From: a virus
IMG/VR virus record: IMGVR_UViG_3300043446_000422
Coordinates: 1-20,108 of that record
Length of the DNA: 20,108 bases
Reading direction: 5' to 3' (one strand)
Of this stretch, positions 7,156-14,561 are shown piece by piece. The stretch's first letter is position 1, and every line of letters starts with the position of its first letter. The notes beneath the pieces were generated by a model, which made no database searches, had not been told where the DNA came from, and saw nothing but the letters and a program-made list of their open reading frames with translations. The translations under genes and the position numbers were made by a program.

Positions 7156-8739
7156 ATGAAAATTTTTGGATATACTATTGAGAAGTCTACGGCGCCACAA
7201 ACTGAAAAATCGTTTGTGGCGCCTACGGACGATGGCGGTGTAGAAACCATCCGAGCTGGAGGTTACTACGGTACATATATTGACATTGATGGAATTGCAA
7301 ATAATGAAGTTGAATTAATTCGTAAATATAGAGAAATCTCACAACAAGCAGATATTGATACTGCAATTGATGATATTGTTAATGATTCAATTGCCAATTT
7401 GGACGATGAAGTTCCAATTACAATCAATTTAGATAATGTTAAGTATTCCGCATCAATCAAAAAAGACATCGAACGAGAATTTGATTATCTTCTTCGAATG
7501 TTAGATTTTAATTTGAGAGCGCAAGATTACTTTAGACATTGGTATATTGATGGAAGACTTTACTTTCATAAAGTCATCGATACTGCTGCGCCTAAAGACG
7601 GCATTAAAGATGTTAGATACATCGATCCTCGCAAGATCAAAAAGATGCGAGAGATCCATAAAGAAAAAGATCCTACATCTGGCGTAGAGTTCATTAAAGA
7701 TATCAAAGAATATTTTGTATATAATGATCGCGGTCTAGTTCCAGGTAAAACTTTTCAACCAGCATCTCAAGCTGGTATGAATATGGGCGGAACATTACGC
7801 ATTGAGAAAGATTCCATCTGTTTTGTTCCTTCTGGCTTGAAGGACATGGACAGAAATATACCACTATCTTATTTGCACAAGGCTATTCGTCCAGCAAATC
7901 AGTTGCGTATGATGGAAAATGCCGCAGTCATCTATCGTATCACAAGAGCGCCAGAGCGCCGTGTATTCTACGTTGACGTTGGCAATCTTCCTAAAATTAA
8001 AGCCGAACAATATCTCAAGGGTATTATGAATCAGTATCGTAACAAGATTGTTTACGATTCAAATACTGGTGAAATCCGTGACGATAAAAAGTTTATGTCA
8101 ATGCTTGAAGACTTCTGGTTGCCGCGCCGTGAAGGTGGTAGAGGCACTCAGATTGAAACTTTACCTGGCGGGCAAGGTCTTGGTGAAATGGGAGACATTG
8201 AATACTTCCAGACCAAGTTATACCAATCATTGAACGTTCCAATTTCTCGTCTACAACAAGTTACTGGTTTAAATTTTGGTCGTGCTGCTGAAATTAATAG
8301 AGACGAATGGAAATTTGCAAAGTTTATTGCTAAATTGCGCCGCCGTTTCACGTTGCTATTTGATGATCTATTAAAGACCCAGCTTATCCTTAAAGGTATT
8401 ATTACTGAAGAAGATTGGCTTACAATCAAAGATCAAATTGAGTATAGATATGCAACCGATGCATTCTATACAGAATCGAAGCAACAACAGATCATGCAGT
8501 CTAGATTAGAAATTCTTGGTGCGGCTGCACCATTTATTGGCACGCTATATAGTAAGTCTTATGTACAAAAAGAAATTCTAAAGCTGACGGATGATGAAAT
8601 AGCAGAAATTAAGGATGAGAATGATTCTGAGGTTCCAGAGGTTTCTCCTCCAGACTATTCACCTCTAGAAGGTCAGCCGCCCCAACAAGGTGAGCAACCA
8701 GTAAATCAAACTATGCAAAAAGACTTGGAGAAATATTAA
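7156..8739 (+). CDS. 20: Portal vertex protein gp20
   Basis: 527 residues from ATG 7156 (T4 gp20 524). It forms the dodecameric portal at one head vertex, nucleates prohead assembly and is the channel for DNA. The central region is highly typical: RPANQLRMMENAAVIYRITR, APERRVFYVDVGNLPK, DFWLPRREGGRGTQIETLPG, LYQSLNVPISRLQ. The C-terminus is Pro/Gln-rich. The frame could start three bases earlier at TTG, but ATG 7156 is the natural start. The ribosome site is weak and a hairpin lies just upstream, which may help keep portal amounts far below tube protein. No late promoter directly precedes it, so it probably depends on read-through from 18/19. Confidence 0.97.
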   Translation: MKIFGYTIEKSTAPQTEKSFVAPTDDGGVETIRAGGYYGTYIDIDGIANNEVELIRKYREISQQADIDTAIDDIVNDSIANLDDEVPITINLDNVKYSASIKKDIEREFDYLLRMLDFNLRAQDYFRHWYIDGRLYFHKVIDTAAPKDGIKDVRYIDPRKIKKMREIHKEKDPTSGVEFIKDIKEYFVYNDRGLVPGKTFQPASQAGMNMGGTLRIEKDSICFVPSGLKDMDRNIPLSYLHKAIRPANQLRMMENAAVIYRITRAPERRVFYVDVGNLPKIKAEQYLKGIMNQYRNKIVYDSNTGEIRDDKKFMSMLEDFWLPRREGGRGTQIETLPGGQGLGEMGDIEYFQTKLYQSLNVPISRLQQVTGLNFGRAAEINRDEWKFAKFIAKLRRRFTLLFDDLLKTQLILKGIITEEDWLTIKDQIEYRYATDAFYTESKQQQIMQSRLEILGAAAPFIGTLYSKSYVQKEILKLTDDEIAEIKDENDSEVPEVSPPDYSPLEGQPPQQGEQPVNQTMQKDLEKY

Positions 8740-8740
8740 A

Positions 8741-9010
8741 ATGAGCGACATTGATACACCTGAAGTTGAAAATACAGTAAATCCCAGCTTTAATGTTGCG
8801 GATCTTATAAATAGTATTCAAGATGGTAATCTTTCTGATTCAGAAGATATGTTCAATAATATAATGGATATTAAAGTTGGTGAAAAACTGGACGCACTTC
8901 GAACAGAATATGCCTCAGATTTATTCGATGACGGAGATAAAACTAGCGACATGGATAGTTCTGAAGAAACTTTAGATTTGAATGCCGGAGAAGTAGATGA
9001 TCAAGTATAA
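8741..9010 (+). CDS. 67: Small acidic prohead core protein, gp67-like
   Basis: 89 residues, very acidic, especially the C-terminal third (DDGDKTSDMDSSEETLDLNAGEVDD). T4 gp67 (80 residues) is likewise small with an acidic tail, is part of the prohead core and is cut by the gp21 protease. The segment ADLINSIQDGNLSDSEDMFNNIM followed by KVGEKLDALRTEYASDLF matches the helix-turn pattern of that family as I know it. Position between portal and protease is the expected one. GGAG at 8727-8730 provides the ribosome site. The 3' end overlaps the next gene by 14 bases. An exact late promoter sequence lies inside it. Assignment rests on composition, size and order. Confidence 0.75.
   Translation: MSDIDTPEVENTVNPSFNVADLINSIQDGNLSDSEDMFNNIMDIKVGEKLDALRTEYASDLFDDGDKTSDMDSSEETLDLNAGEVDDQV
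8806..8813 (+). promoter_or_regulatory. T4-type late promoter inside the gp67-like gene
   Basis: Exact TATAAATA within coding sequence (codons for Leu-Ile-Asn). It lies about 190 bases ahead of the 68-like gene and could drive the core-protein/protease cassette 8997-10846, which has no other visible promoter. Chance occurrence cannot be excluded. Confidence 0.5.
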
Positions 9011-9782
9011 ACAACTTTTAGAACGCATCGATGTAAAAAGAGCATCGATGGGTACTGTCATCAAGGATTTCCAAAAGTCTGATGCTCCTCAATTTGCTGG
9101 CAAGTCTGACGAAAAGCGCCGCGAAATGGCAATTGCAGCCAAGCTGGCAAAAGAAGAAGTTGAGCTTGAAGAAGGTCGCATGAAGGACCTTGCGATGGAT
9201 ATGGAAACTCTTGGTGATAAAGAGTTTAAAACCAAGCACAAGAAATCAAAGCAAGAAATGAAGGACTCCCTAAAGTCGGAAGAACTAAAGGGTAATCAAC
9301 ATAAGATTGATGCCAATAAAAATGGTAAGATCGATGGTCACGATTTCAAACTTCTTCGTTCAAAGAAGAAAGTTGAAGAAGAAGTTGAACAGATTGATGA
9401 ACTTTCAAAAGGTATGCTATCTAGATATCAAGCTGCCAGCAAGGAAGAAGGTCGTAAGAACAGACTATCTCCGTCTGGCGCATCTAGCAAAGTGACTAAA
9501 AGAACACAAGGCTCGGATCTAGCAATGCGTAAATCTCTTTCTGCGGTTACAGGAAAGAAACTTGCAAAAGTTCCTGCAACAAACGAAGAAGTAGAACTTG
9601 AAGAATCTGAACTAAAGCCTTTCATCGTAGTTCATGCCAAGCATGGTAAGTTTGAAACACATGCGGCATCAACATATGAAGCGGCAAAAAATGCCGCTGC
9701 ACACTGGAAAACTAAAAAAGGTACCGCTGGAATGGATGTGCATCGCGCAGATATTAAGCACTCAACCCAGCATGTCGGTTAA
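8997..9782 (+). CDS. Prohead core-type protein with EF-hand-like loop (gp68 position)
   Basis: 261 residues, Lys/Glu-rich and low in hydrophobics. It occupies the place of T4 gene 68 (prohead core, 141 residues) but is longer and I see no clear similarity to T4 gp68. Residues about 22-55 (SDAPQFAGKSDEKRREMAIAAKL) and 127-145 (VEEEVEQIDELSKGMLSRY) are motifs I recognise from marine T4-like phage proteins. Residues 105-116 (DANKNGKIDGHD) match a canonical EF-hand calcium loop. Three acidic blocks (VELEEG at 55-60, QIDEL at 132-136, VELEES at 199-204) resemble prohead protease sites of the L/I-x-E type. Residues 206-255 form a compact C-terminal domain. ATG 8997 has GGAG seven bases upstream and overlaps the gp67-like gene. 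Confidence 0.65.
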   Translation: MIKYKQLLERIDVKRASMGTVIKDFQKSDAPQFAGKSDEKRREMAIAAKLAKEEVELEEGRMKDLAMDMETLGDKEFKTKHKKSKQEMKDSLKSEELKGNQHKIDANKNGKIDGHDFKLLRSKKKVEEEVEQIDELSKGMLSRYQAASKEEGRKNRLSPSGASSKVTKRTQGSDLAMRKSLSAVTGKKLAKVPATNEEVELEESELKPFIVVHAKHGKFETHAASTYEAAKNAAAHWKTKKGTAGMDVHRADIKHSTQHVG

Positions 9783-9803
9783 TAAGTAAAGGTAGAACCA
9801 AAC

Positions 9804-10190
9804 ATGGCTGCAACAGTATCAGTATTAAAGCTAACTCAAGTACACGGTGTTGTAAAGGTGCGTGGCACTGGTGCTGGAACAATTGCACTTTCCACAACTC
9901 TGAAAAAGTCAACGGAAACTGTTTCTAGTCCTGTAGTCCATATTAAGTCAATCACTGTTTCTCTTGCTTCTGGTACAGGCGCAACAATCGTTAGAAACGG
10001 ACAAACACTTTGGACATTAAACGATCAGGGATGTTCGTTTTTGGACTTTGCTGGCTTCTCAGACAATGAAGAAGCATCTTCTGATATCGTAGTCACATTT
10101 ACAGGTGGCGATGGCACTGTAGTATTAGAACTAATGAAAGTTTCTGGCTATGGTCCTCAGCAACATCAGAATCAAGGGGACTTAGGCTAA
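9804..10190 (+). CDS. Small all-beta protein in the head cassette, probably structural
   Basis: 128 residues, rich in Gly, Thr, Val and Ser with alternating hydrophobics (VHGVVKVRGTGAGTIAL, VHIKSITVSLASGTGATIV, DIVVTFTGGDGTVVLELMKV), which predicts a beta sandwich, ending in a flexible Gln/Gly tail. There is no signal peptide or membrane segment. I recall similar proteins at this place in other marine T4-like phages but with no assigned role. It lies between the core protein and the prohead protease, and its stop overlaps the gene 21 start (TAATG), so it is made with the head proteins. A capsid accessory or decoration role is a guess. Ribosome site AAAGG lies about 10 bases before the ATG. 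Confidence 0.6.
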   Translation: MAATVSVLKLTQVHGVVKVRGTGAGTIALSTTLKKSTETVSSPVVHIKSITVSLASGTGATIVRNGQTLWTLNDQGCSFLDFAGFSDNEEASSDIVVTFTGGDGTVVLELMKVSGYGPQQHQNQGDLG

Positions 10191-10846
10191 TGAAACTTAT
10201 TACCGAAGTAAACGAAGAAGTTCGTTATATCACCGAAGAAAAAAACGGTAAGAAGGCTCTTTATATTGAAGGTATTTTCTTACAATCAAATTTACCAAAC
10301 CGCAATGGACGTAAATATCCTTCTCATGTTATGGAGAAGGAAGTTAATCGCTATATGAAAGAAGCGGTAGAAAATCGTAGAGCGTTTGGTGAACTAGGCC
10401 ATCCAGATGGTCCATCTATTAATCTAGACCGTGTTTCGCATATCATTACCGAACTAAAACGTGATGGTGATAACTGGGTAGGTCGTGCAAAGATCACTGA
10501 AACTCCAATGGGTAATATTGCTAGAGGCTTAATTGAGTCTGGCGGTCAACTCGGTGTTTCATCAAGAGGTCTAGGCACACTTAAAGAAGACAGAGACGGT
10601 GTTCAAATTGTTCAAGATGATTTCCATCTTGCTACAGCGGCAGACATCGTTGCTGATCCTTCTGCTCCAGATGCATTCGTTAGAGGCATCATGGAAAACA
10701 AAGAGTGGGTAGTTGTGAATGGTGTTTGGACAGAACAGCATTGCGACATGGCCAAAAAGTATATTAATAAGACATCTAAGAAGAACCTCGAAGAAGCCAA
10801 GCTGGCTATATTTGAAAAGTTCTTACATAAGTTGTCTGTAAAATAA
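10190..10846 (+). CDS. 21: Prohead core scaffold protease gp21
   Basis: 218 residues; T4 gp21 is 212. After prohead assembly it is activated and cuts scaffold, core proteins and capsid protein at L/I-x-E sites, clearing space for DNA. Visible landmarks: LQSNLPNRNGRKYPSHVM near residues 31-48, the catalytic His region GELGHPDGPSINLDRVSHI (His71), and the serine region GGQLGVSSRGLG (Ser124/Ser125), followed by DFHLATAADIVADPSAP. The family is the serine prohead protease fold shared with herpesvirus assemblins. ATG 10190 overlaps the previous stop, with AGGGG as ribosome site. It is followed by scaffold gene 22 under its own late promoter. Confidence 0.95.
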   Translation: MKLITEVNEEVRYITEEKNGKKALYIEGIFLQSNLPNRNGRKYPSHVMEKEVNRYMKEAVENRRAFGELGHPDGPSINLDRVSHIITELKRDGDNWVGRAKITETPMGNIARGLIESGGQLGVSSRGLGTLKEDRDGVQIVQDDFHLATAADIVADPSAPDAFVRGIMENKEWVVVNGVWTEQHCDMAKKYINKTSKKNLEEAKLAIFEKFLHKLSVK

Positions 10847-10852
10847 AACTTT

Positions 10853-10860
10853 TATAAATA
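10853..10860 (+). promoter_or_regulatory. T4-type late promoter upstream of gene 22
   Basis: Exact TATAAATA immediately after the gene 21 stop and 38 bases before the gene 22 ATG; an RNA start near 10866 leaves a short leader with AGGAG. Confidence 0.85.
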
Positions 10861-10890
10861 AAGCATAGAATCCGTAATTAGGAGAAAACA

Positions 10891-12045
10891 ATGAGTGTAG
10901 AGAGCAAAATCAGAGAACTGCTTGAAGGTAGAAAGCAGGAAACTTTGGTTGTGGAAACAACAGCTGGTGATTCGTCAAATCCTAAGCAGGGAAGTTCAGA
11001 GTCTTCTCCTTCTGCTGGTCCTATGGGAGCAGATAAGGGTAAAGATACTTCTATTCCTGCCAAGGTAGCTGGCGATTCAGCACCTCCACATCAAGGCGAC
11101 TCAAAAGACGCCACTATTTCCAGTGAGCGCGATGAGAAGACAGAAAACCCCGGAGCAAAAGAAGCAGCACCTGTTTCTAGCAATCAGGGTACTGTTTCTC
11201 AGGGCGGCCCTGGCGATGCACCTAATTTTACCACAAAAGAAGATCCTACTTCAGTAGTCAACATGTCTTCTTCTAAGGGCAACGTTGCTAAAGAAGAAAC
11301 TGAAACTGAAGGAGAAGTTCTTGATACTGAAGAATTAGACGCCGACATTTCGGCTCTGTTTGACGGCAACACAGATTTAACCGAAGAGTTCCGTAATAAG
11401 GCCACTTCTTTATTTGAAGCTGTTGTCACTGCAAGAGTTAATGATAAGGTTGCTAAGATTGAAGAGCAATTAATTTCTGAATCCGCAACTCTTATCGAAG
11501 AGTTTAAGTCTGAACTGACTGATAAGGTCGATTCGTATCTAAATTATGTTGTTGAAAAGTGGGTCGAAGATAATTCGGTTGCTGTTGAAGCAGGTCTTCG
11601 TTCCGATATTACTGAGTCGTTTATTAACGGACTCAAGAAATTATTCTCTGAGCATTATATCGATGTTCCAGAGGAAAAATATGATGTGCTGGGTGAAATG
11701 CAAAGCCAACTTGACGCCGTTCAGGCTAAGTTGGACGAGCAAATCTCTGCAAATGTAGAACTGCATAATAATAACATTGAGCTATTGAAGAACAACGTTT
11801 TTTCTGTTGTTGCCGAAGGTCTTGCCAAGACTGATGCGGAAAAGTTCAAGTCATTAATTACTGATGTAGAATTCGAGAATGCAGAAATTTTTGAAGAGAA
11901 ACTTAACGTTATTAAAGAAAACTATTTTCCAAAGAAAACATTCGTTTCAGAGGATAAGCTAGTTGACGGCGATAATGAAGGGTTACTAGACGAATCTACA
12001 GTCAATAAGTATGTTGATGCACTCAACAAAATGACTAAAGTTTAA
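10891..12045 (+). CDS. 22: Major prohead scaffold protein gp22
   Basis: 384 residues, longer than T4 gp22 (269). It forms the internal core around which gp23 assembles and is then degraded by gp21. Three parts are visible. Residues 1-20 are a short helix (SVESKIRELLEGRK) with an LLEG protease-type site. Residues about 20-130 are a low-complexity Ser/Pro/Gly/Asp linker with repeated QG and GDS units (PKQGSS, PHQGDS, SNQGTVSQGG). Residues about 130-384 are acidic, strongly helical and coiled-coil forming (FRNKATSLFEAVVTARVNDKV, MQSQLDAVQAKLDEQISANVE). The C-terminus NKYVDALNKMTK is typical for the family. Ribosome site AGGAG is strong; the late promoter is at 10853-10860. The linker accounts for the extra length. 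Confidence 0.9.
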   Translation: MSVESKIRELLEGRKQETLVVETTAGDSSNPKQGSSESSPSAGPMGADKGKDTSIPAKVAGDSAPPHQGDSKDATISSERDEKTENPGAKEAAPVSSNQGTVSQGGPGDAPNFTTKEDPTSVVNMSSSKGNVAKEETETEGEVLDTEELDADISALFDGNTDLTEEFRNKATSLFEAVVTARVNDKVAKIEEQLISESATLIEEFKSELTDKVDSYLNYVVEKWVEDNSVAVEAGLRSDITESFINGLKKLFSEHYIDVPEEKYDVLGEMQSQLDAVQAKLDEQISANVELHNNNIELLKNNVFSVVAEGLAKTDAEKFKSLITDVEFENAEIFEEKLNVIKENYFPKKTFVSEDKLVDGDNEGLLDESTVNKYVDALNKMTKV

Positions 12046-12050
12046 GTTTG

Positions 12051-12058
12051 TATAAATA
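12051..12058 (+). promoter_or_regulatory. T4-type late promoter upstream of gene 23
   Basis: Exact TATAAATA six bases after the gene 22 stop and 44 bases before the gene 23 ATG. The ribosome site AAAGGAG follows. This gives the major capsid gene its own promoter in addition to read-through from gene 22. Confidence 0.88.
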
Positions 12059-12094
12059 AGTTGTATTGATAAACACCGTAAAGGAGAAAACTAA

Positions 12095-13381
12095 ATGTTT
12101 CTTTCAGAGCAATTACAGAAAAAGTGGGAACCCGTTCTAAACCATTCCGGTCTAGGCGAGATCAAGGACCCTTACAAGAGAGCCGTTACTGCGGTTGTTC
12201 TTGAGAACCAGGAAAAGGCTCTTCGCGAAGAGAAGGCCGCCCTGTTTGAGGCAGTCCCAGCAAACAACATCGCAGGTTCGGGCGCTTCGGCAATCGACCG
12301 CTATGATCCAATCCTCATTTCGCTAGTACGCCGTTCGCTGCCAAATCTTATGGCATATGACGTTGCTGGCGTTCAGCCAATGACTGGCCCAACTGGCTTG
12401 ATCTTCGCTATGAAGTCACGCTATGGTTCACAGACTGGCGATGAAGCACTCTTCAACGAAGCCGATACAGACTTCTCGGGTACTGGCACACACGCCGGTT
12501 CGAACCCAGTCAACGGCACATACACAACTGGTACTGGCCTGGACACTTCTGATGCAGAAGCCCTCGGCACAGACGGTGGTGGTTCGTTCGGCGAGATGGC
12601 ATTCAGCATCGAAAAGACAACTGTAACTGCTAAGAGCCGCGCGCTCAAGGCTGAGTACACTGTCGAACTGGCACAGGATCTTAAGGCTATTCACGGTCTT
12701 GATGCTGAGTCGGAACTGTCGAACATTCTTTCGCAGGAAATTCTAAACGAAATCAACCGCGAAGTCATTCGTACAATCTACAAGGTTGCTAAGACTGGTG
12801 CTGCTTCAACAGCTACACCTGGCACATTCGACCTTGACGTTGACTCGAACGGCCGTTGGTCAGTTGAGCGTTTCAAGGGTCTGCTGTTCAACATCGAACG
12901 TGATGCCAACGTAATCGCACAAGATACACGCCGCGGCAAGGGTAACTTCATCATCTGTTCGTCAGATGTTGCTGCTGCTCTCGCAATGGCTGGTGTTCTT
13001 GACACAGGCCGCGCTCTGCAGGGTTCACCTGCTCTTGAGTCGGACGACACAGGCAATACCTTCGTTGGTACAATCAGCGGTAAGAAGGTTTACATCGATC
13101 CTTACTCAGCTAACACTGGCGCTGCATCGCAGTTCTACGTTGTTGGTTATAAGGGCGCTTCGGCATACGATGCTGGTCTCTTCTACTGCCCATACGTTCC
13201 ACTCCAGATGGTTCGCGCAATCGATCCTTCGAGCTTCCAGCCAAAGATCGGCTTCAAGACTCGCTACGGCATGATTGCTAACCCATTCGTAGTAGACGGT
13301 TCAGGCAACACTGATGCGGATAACTTCACAGCTAACCGCAACCAGTACTACCGCCGCGTCAAGGTTACAAACCTGATGTAA
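12095..13381 (+). CDS. 23: Major capsid protein gp23
   Basis: 428 residues; T4 gp23 is 521 and exoT-even versions are shorter. It builds the hexamers of the HK97-fold head. The N-terminus (MFLSEQLQKKWEPVLNH ... YKRAVTAVVLENQEKAL) is the assembly domain removed by gp21; LFEA at residues 50-53 fits the L-x-E|A cleavage rule, giving a mature start at A53 and 376 residues. Core landmarks: LVRRSLPNLMAYDVAGVQPMTGPTG, AEYTVELAQDLKAIHGLDAE, FIICSSDVAAALAMAG, and the C-terminal RNQYYRRVKVTNLM. Codon use is distinct from neighbours (almost all CGC/CGT arginines, many TCG serines, higher G+C), a sign of very high expression. A strong terminator follows. Confidence 0.98.
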   Translation: MFLSEQLQKKWEPVLNHSGLGEIKDPYKRAVTAVVLENQEKALREEKAALFEAVPANNIAGSGASAIDRYDPILISLVRRSLPNLMAYDVAGVQPMTGPTGLIFAMKSRYGSQTGDEALFNEADTDFSGTGTHAGSNPVNGTYTTGTGLDTSDAEALGTDGGGSFGEMAFSIEKTTVTAKSRALKAEYTVELAQDLKAIHGLDAESELSNILSQEILNEINREVIRTIYKVAKTGAASTATPGTFDLDVDSNGRWSVERFKGLLFNIERDANVIAQDTRRGKGNFIICSSDVAAALAMAGVLDTGRALQGSPALESDDTGNTFVGTISGKKVYIDPYSANTGAASQFYVVGYKGASAYDAGLFYCPYVPLQMVRAIDPSSFQPKIGFKTRYGMIANPFVVDGSGNTDADNFTANRNQYYRRVKVTNLM

Positions 13382-13382
13382 T

Positions 13383-13414
13383 AAGAACAAGAGTAGAGTT
13401 AATCTACCGTTCTT
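13383..13414 (+). other. Hairpin upstream of the gene 23 terminator
   Basis: An imperfect two-part stem: outer AAGAAC (13383-13388) with GTTCTT (13409-13414), inner GTAGA (13393-13397) with TCTAC (13403-13407), loop GTTAA. It directly abuts the terminator hairpin and may stabilise the capsid mRNA 3' end. Role inferred. Confidence 0.45.
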
Positions 13415-13443
13415 GGGGGAGCAGAAATGCTCCCCCTTTTTTT
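13415..13443 (+). terminator. Intrinsic terminator after gene 23
   Basis: Perfect 8-bp stem GGGGGAGC / GCTCCCCC with loop AGAAAT, followed by seven T (13437-13443). This is the only clear rho-independent terminator in the window and it closes the capsid operon before the next late promoter. Confidence 0.95.
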
Positions 13444-13448
13444 GTGCT

Positions 13449-13456
13449 TATAAATA
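13449..13456 (+). promoter_or_regulatory. T4-type late promoter upstream of the 13483 gene
   Basis: Exact TATAAATA starting six bases after the terminator T-run and 34 bases before the ATG. It restarts late transcription after the capsid terminator and can also read into uvsY and uvsW, as no terminator is seen between. Confidence 0.87.
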
Positions 13457-13482
13457 GTGCTATATAACTTAGGAATAAACAA

Positions 13483-14076
13483 ATGACATTGAATACAAAA
13501 TTAGGTATAGAAGAAGGCAACTGGGAAAACAGGCAACCTTCTAACTTGAATTATCTAAAGCCAAATGGATTTAAATTTCAAGTACATAATCTACCTAACG
13601 TATCATACTTCTGTCAAGCAGCAAACATTCCATCTATTAGTTTAGGTGACGCTGTTGCTCCTACTCCATTGTCCGATCTACACTTTCCTGGTGAAAAATT
13701 AATTTATGGTGAGATACTATTAAGATTTCTAGTTCAAGAAAATATGGCAAACTTTATTGAGCTATATAAATGGTTAATTGGACTTGGATTTCCAAATGAT
13801 AGAAAAGAATATACTGATTACAATAGTAAACAAAATTATAGATTTCCATATTCTAGACCTAGCAGAGCTTTGGGATTAGCAAACTTTTCTGATGCCGATC
13901 TATTCATTCTAGATTCCAATAATACTCCTGTGGTAAAATTCACATTCTACGATATCTTTCCAACAAACCTACAATCTTTAGAATTTGATGTCCAAATGCA
14001 GTCTGCGGACGAGTACCTCATAGGAATGGCCACATTTAAATATAGACATTATACAATAGAACTCTTGACAACATAG
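13483..14076 (+). CDS. Tail-tube-fold protein, probably tail completion protein gp3
   Basis: 197 residues. The central part (KFQVHNLPNVSYFCQAANIP, GDAVAPTPLSDLHFPGEKL, YGEILLRFLVQENMANFIEL, YKWLIGLGFP) and the C-terminal strand pair (FPTNLQSLEFDVQMQSADE, ATFKYRHYTIEL) follow the pattern of tail-tube-like proteins. In marine T4-like phages the gene between 23 and uvsY is, as I recall, annotated as gp3, the tail completion and sheath-stabilising protein that ends the tube; T4 gp3 is about 176 residues. I could not verify this by alignment; an alternative is another tube-fold baseplate component. The late promoter at 13449 agrees with a virion role. Ribosome site AGGA lies before the ATG. Confidence 0.7.
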   Translation: MTLNTKLGIEEGNWENRQPSNLNYLKPNGFKFQVHNLPNVSYFCQAANIPSISLGDAVAPTPLSDLHFPGEKLIYGEILLRFLVQENMANFIELYKWLIGLGFPNDRKEYTDYNSKQNYRFPYSRPSRALGLANFSDADLFILDSNNTPVVKFTFYDIFPTNLQSLEFDVQMQSADEYLIGMATFKYRHYTIELLTT

Positions 14077-14093
14077 AAAAAGTGTGTTATGAT
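14065..14093 (+). promoter_or_regulatory. Consensus host sigma70 promoter upstream of uvsY
   Basis: -35 TTGACA (14065-14070), 17-base spacer, -10 TATGAT (14088-14093) with an extended TGT just before it. The -35 overlaps the end of the preceding gene. RNA would start near 14100, leaving a leader of about 20 bases with the GGTGGAG ribosome site. Confidence 0.85.
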
Positions 14094-14120
14094 TATATTA
14101 TTTTATTGGTGGAGTGTTAA

Positions 14121-14561
14121 ATGAAATTGACCGAAATACAAGATGAGTGGCAGAAAGACTGCAAAATTAATGAATTGGATCTCGGTAAGTCTGCAATTAA
14201 GACTGCCGAACTTCACGCAAAGTATCTAAGTGTACTATCAAATACCAAACTTCAATTGCGCAAAGCTGAAGCCGACTACTATCGTCTTCGTAGGGACAAG
14301 ACTAAATATCTACGCGGAGAGATGACTCAAGAAGAGTTGGAAGAAAGAGGATGGGATCAATATCAAGGTCTCAAGCCACTAAAAAATGATATGGAAGACA
14401 GATTGAATTGTGATGAAGACATCATTAGATCAATTGACAAAGTTGAGTATCTTAAAACAATGCTTCTACAGGTAGAATATATTATGAAATCACTTAATAG
14501 CAGAACTTGGGATATCAAGAATGCAATTGAGTGGACAAAGTTTACGAATGGATTAATGTGA
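14121..14561 (+). CDS. uvsY: Recombination mediator UvsY
   Basis: 146 residues; T4 UvsY is 137. UvsY hexamers bind single-stranded DNA, displace gp32 and load the UvsX recombinase during recombination-dependent replication. The sequence is almost entirely helical and charged: MKLTEIQDEWQKDCKINELD, LHAKYLSVLSNTKLQLRKAE and the C-terminal KTMLLQVEYIMKSLNSRTWD with NAIEWTKFTNG, all typical of this family. The ribosome site GGTGGAG is strong. It has its own sigma70-type promoter and also receives late read-through. Its stop overlaps the uvsW start, so the two are coupled as in many T4-like phages. Confidence 0.93.
   Translation: MKLTEIQDEWQKDCKINELDLGKSAIKTAELHAKYLSVLSNTKLQLRKAEADYYRLRRDKTKYLRGEMTQEELEERGWDQYQGLKPLKNDMEDRLNCDEDIIRSIDKVEYLKTMLLQVEYIMKSLNSRTWDIKNAIEWTKFTNGLM

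Noticed and set aside
12428-13274. Several open frames on both strands inside gene 23
   Set aside because: Shadows created by the high G+C and biased codons of the capsid gene; no ribosome sites and no protein-like composition.
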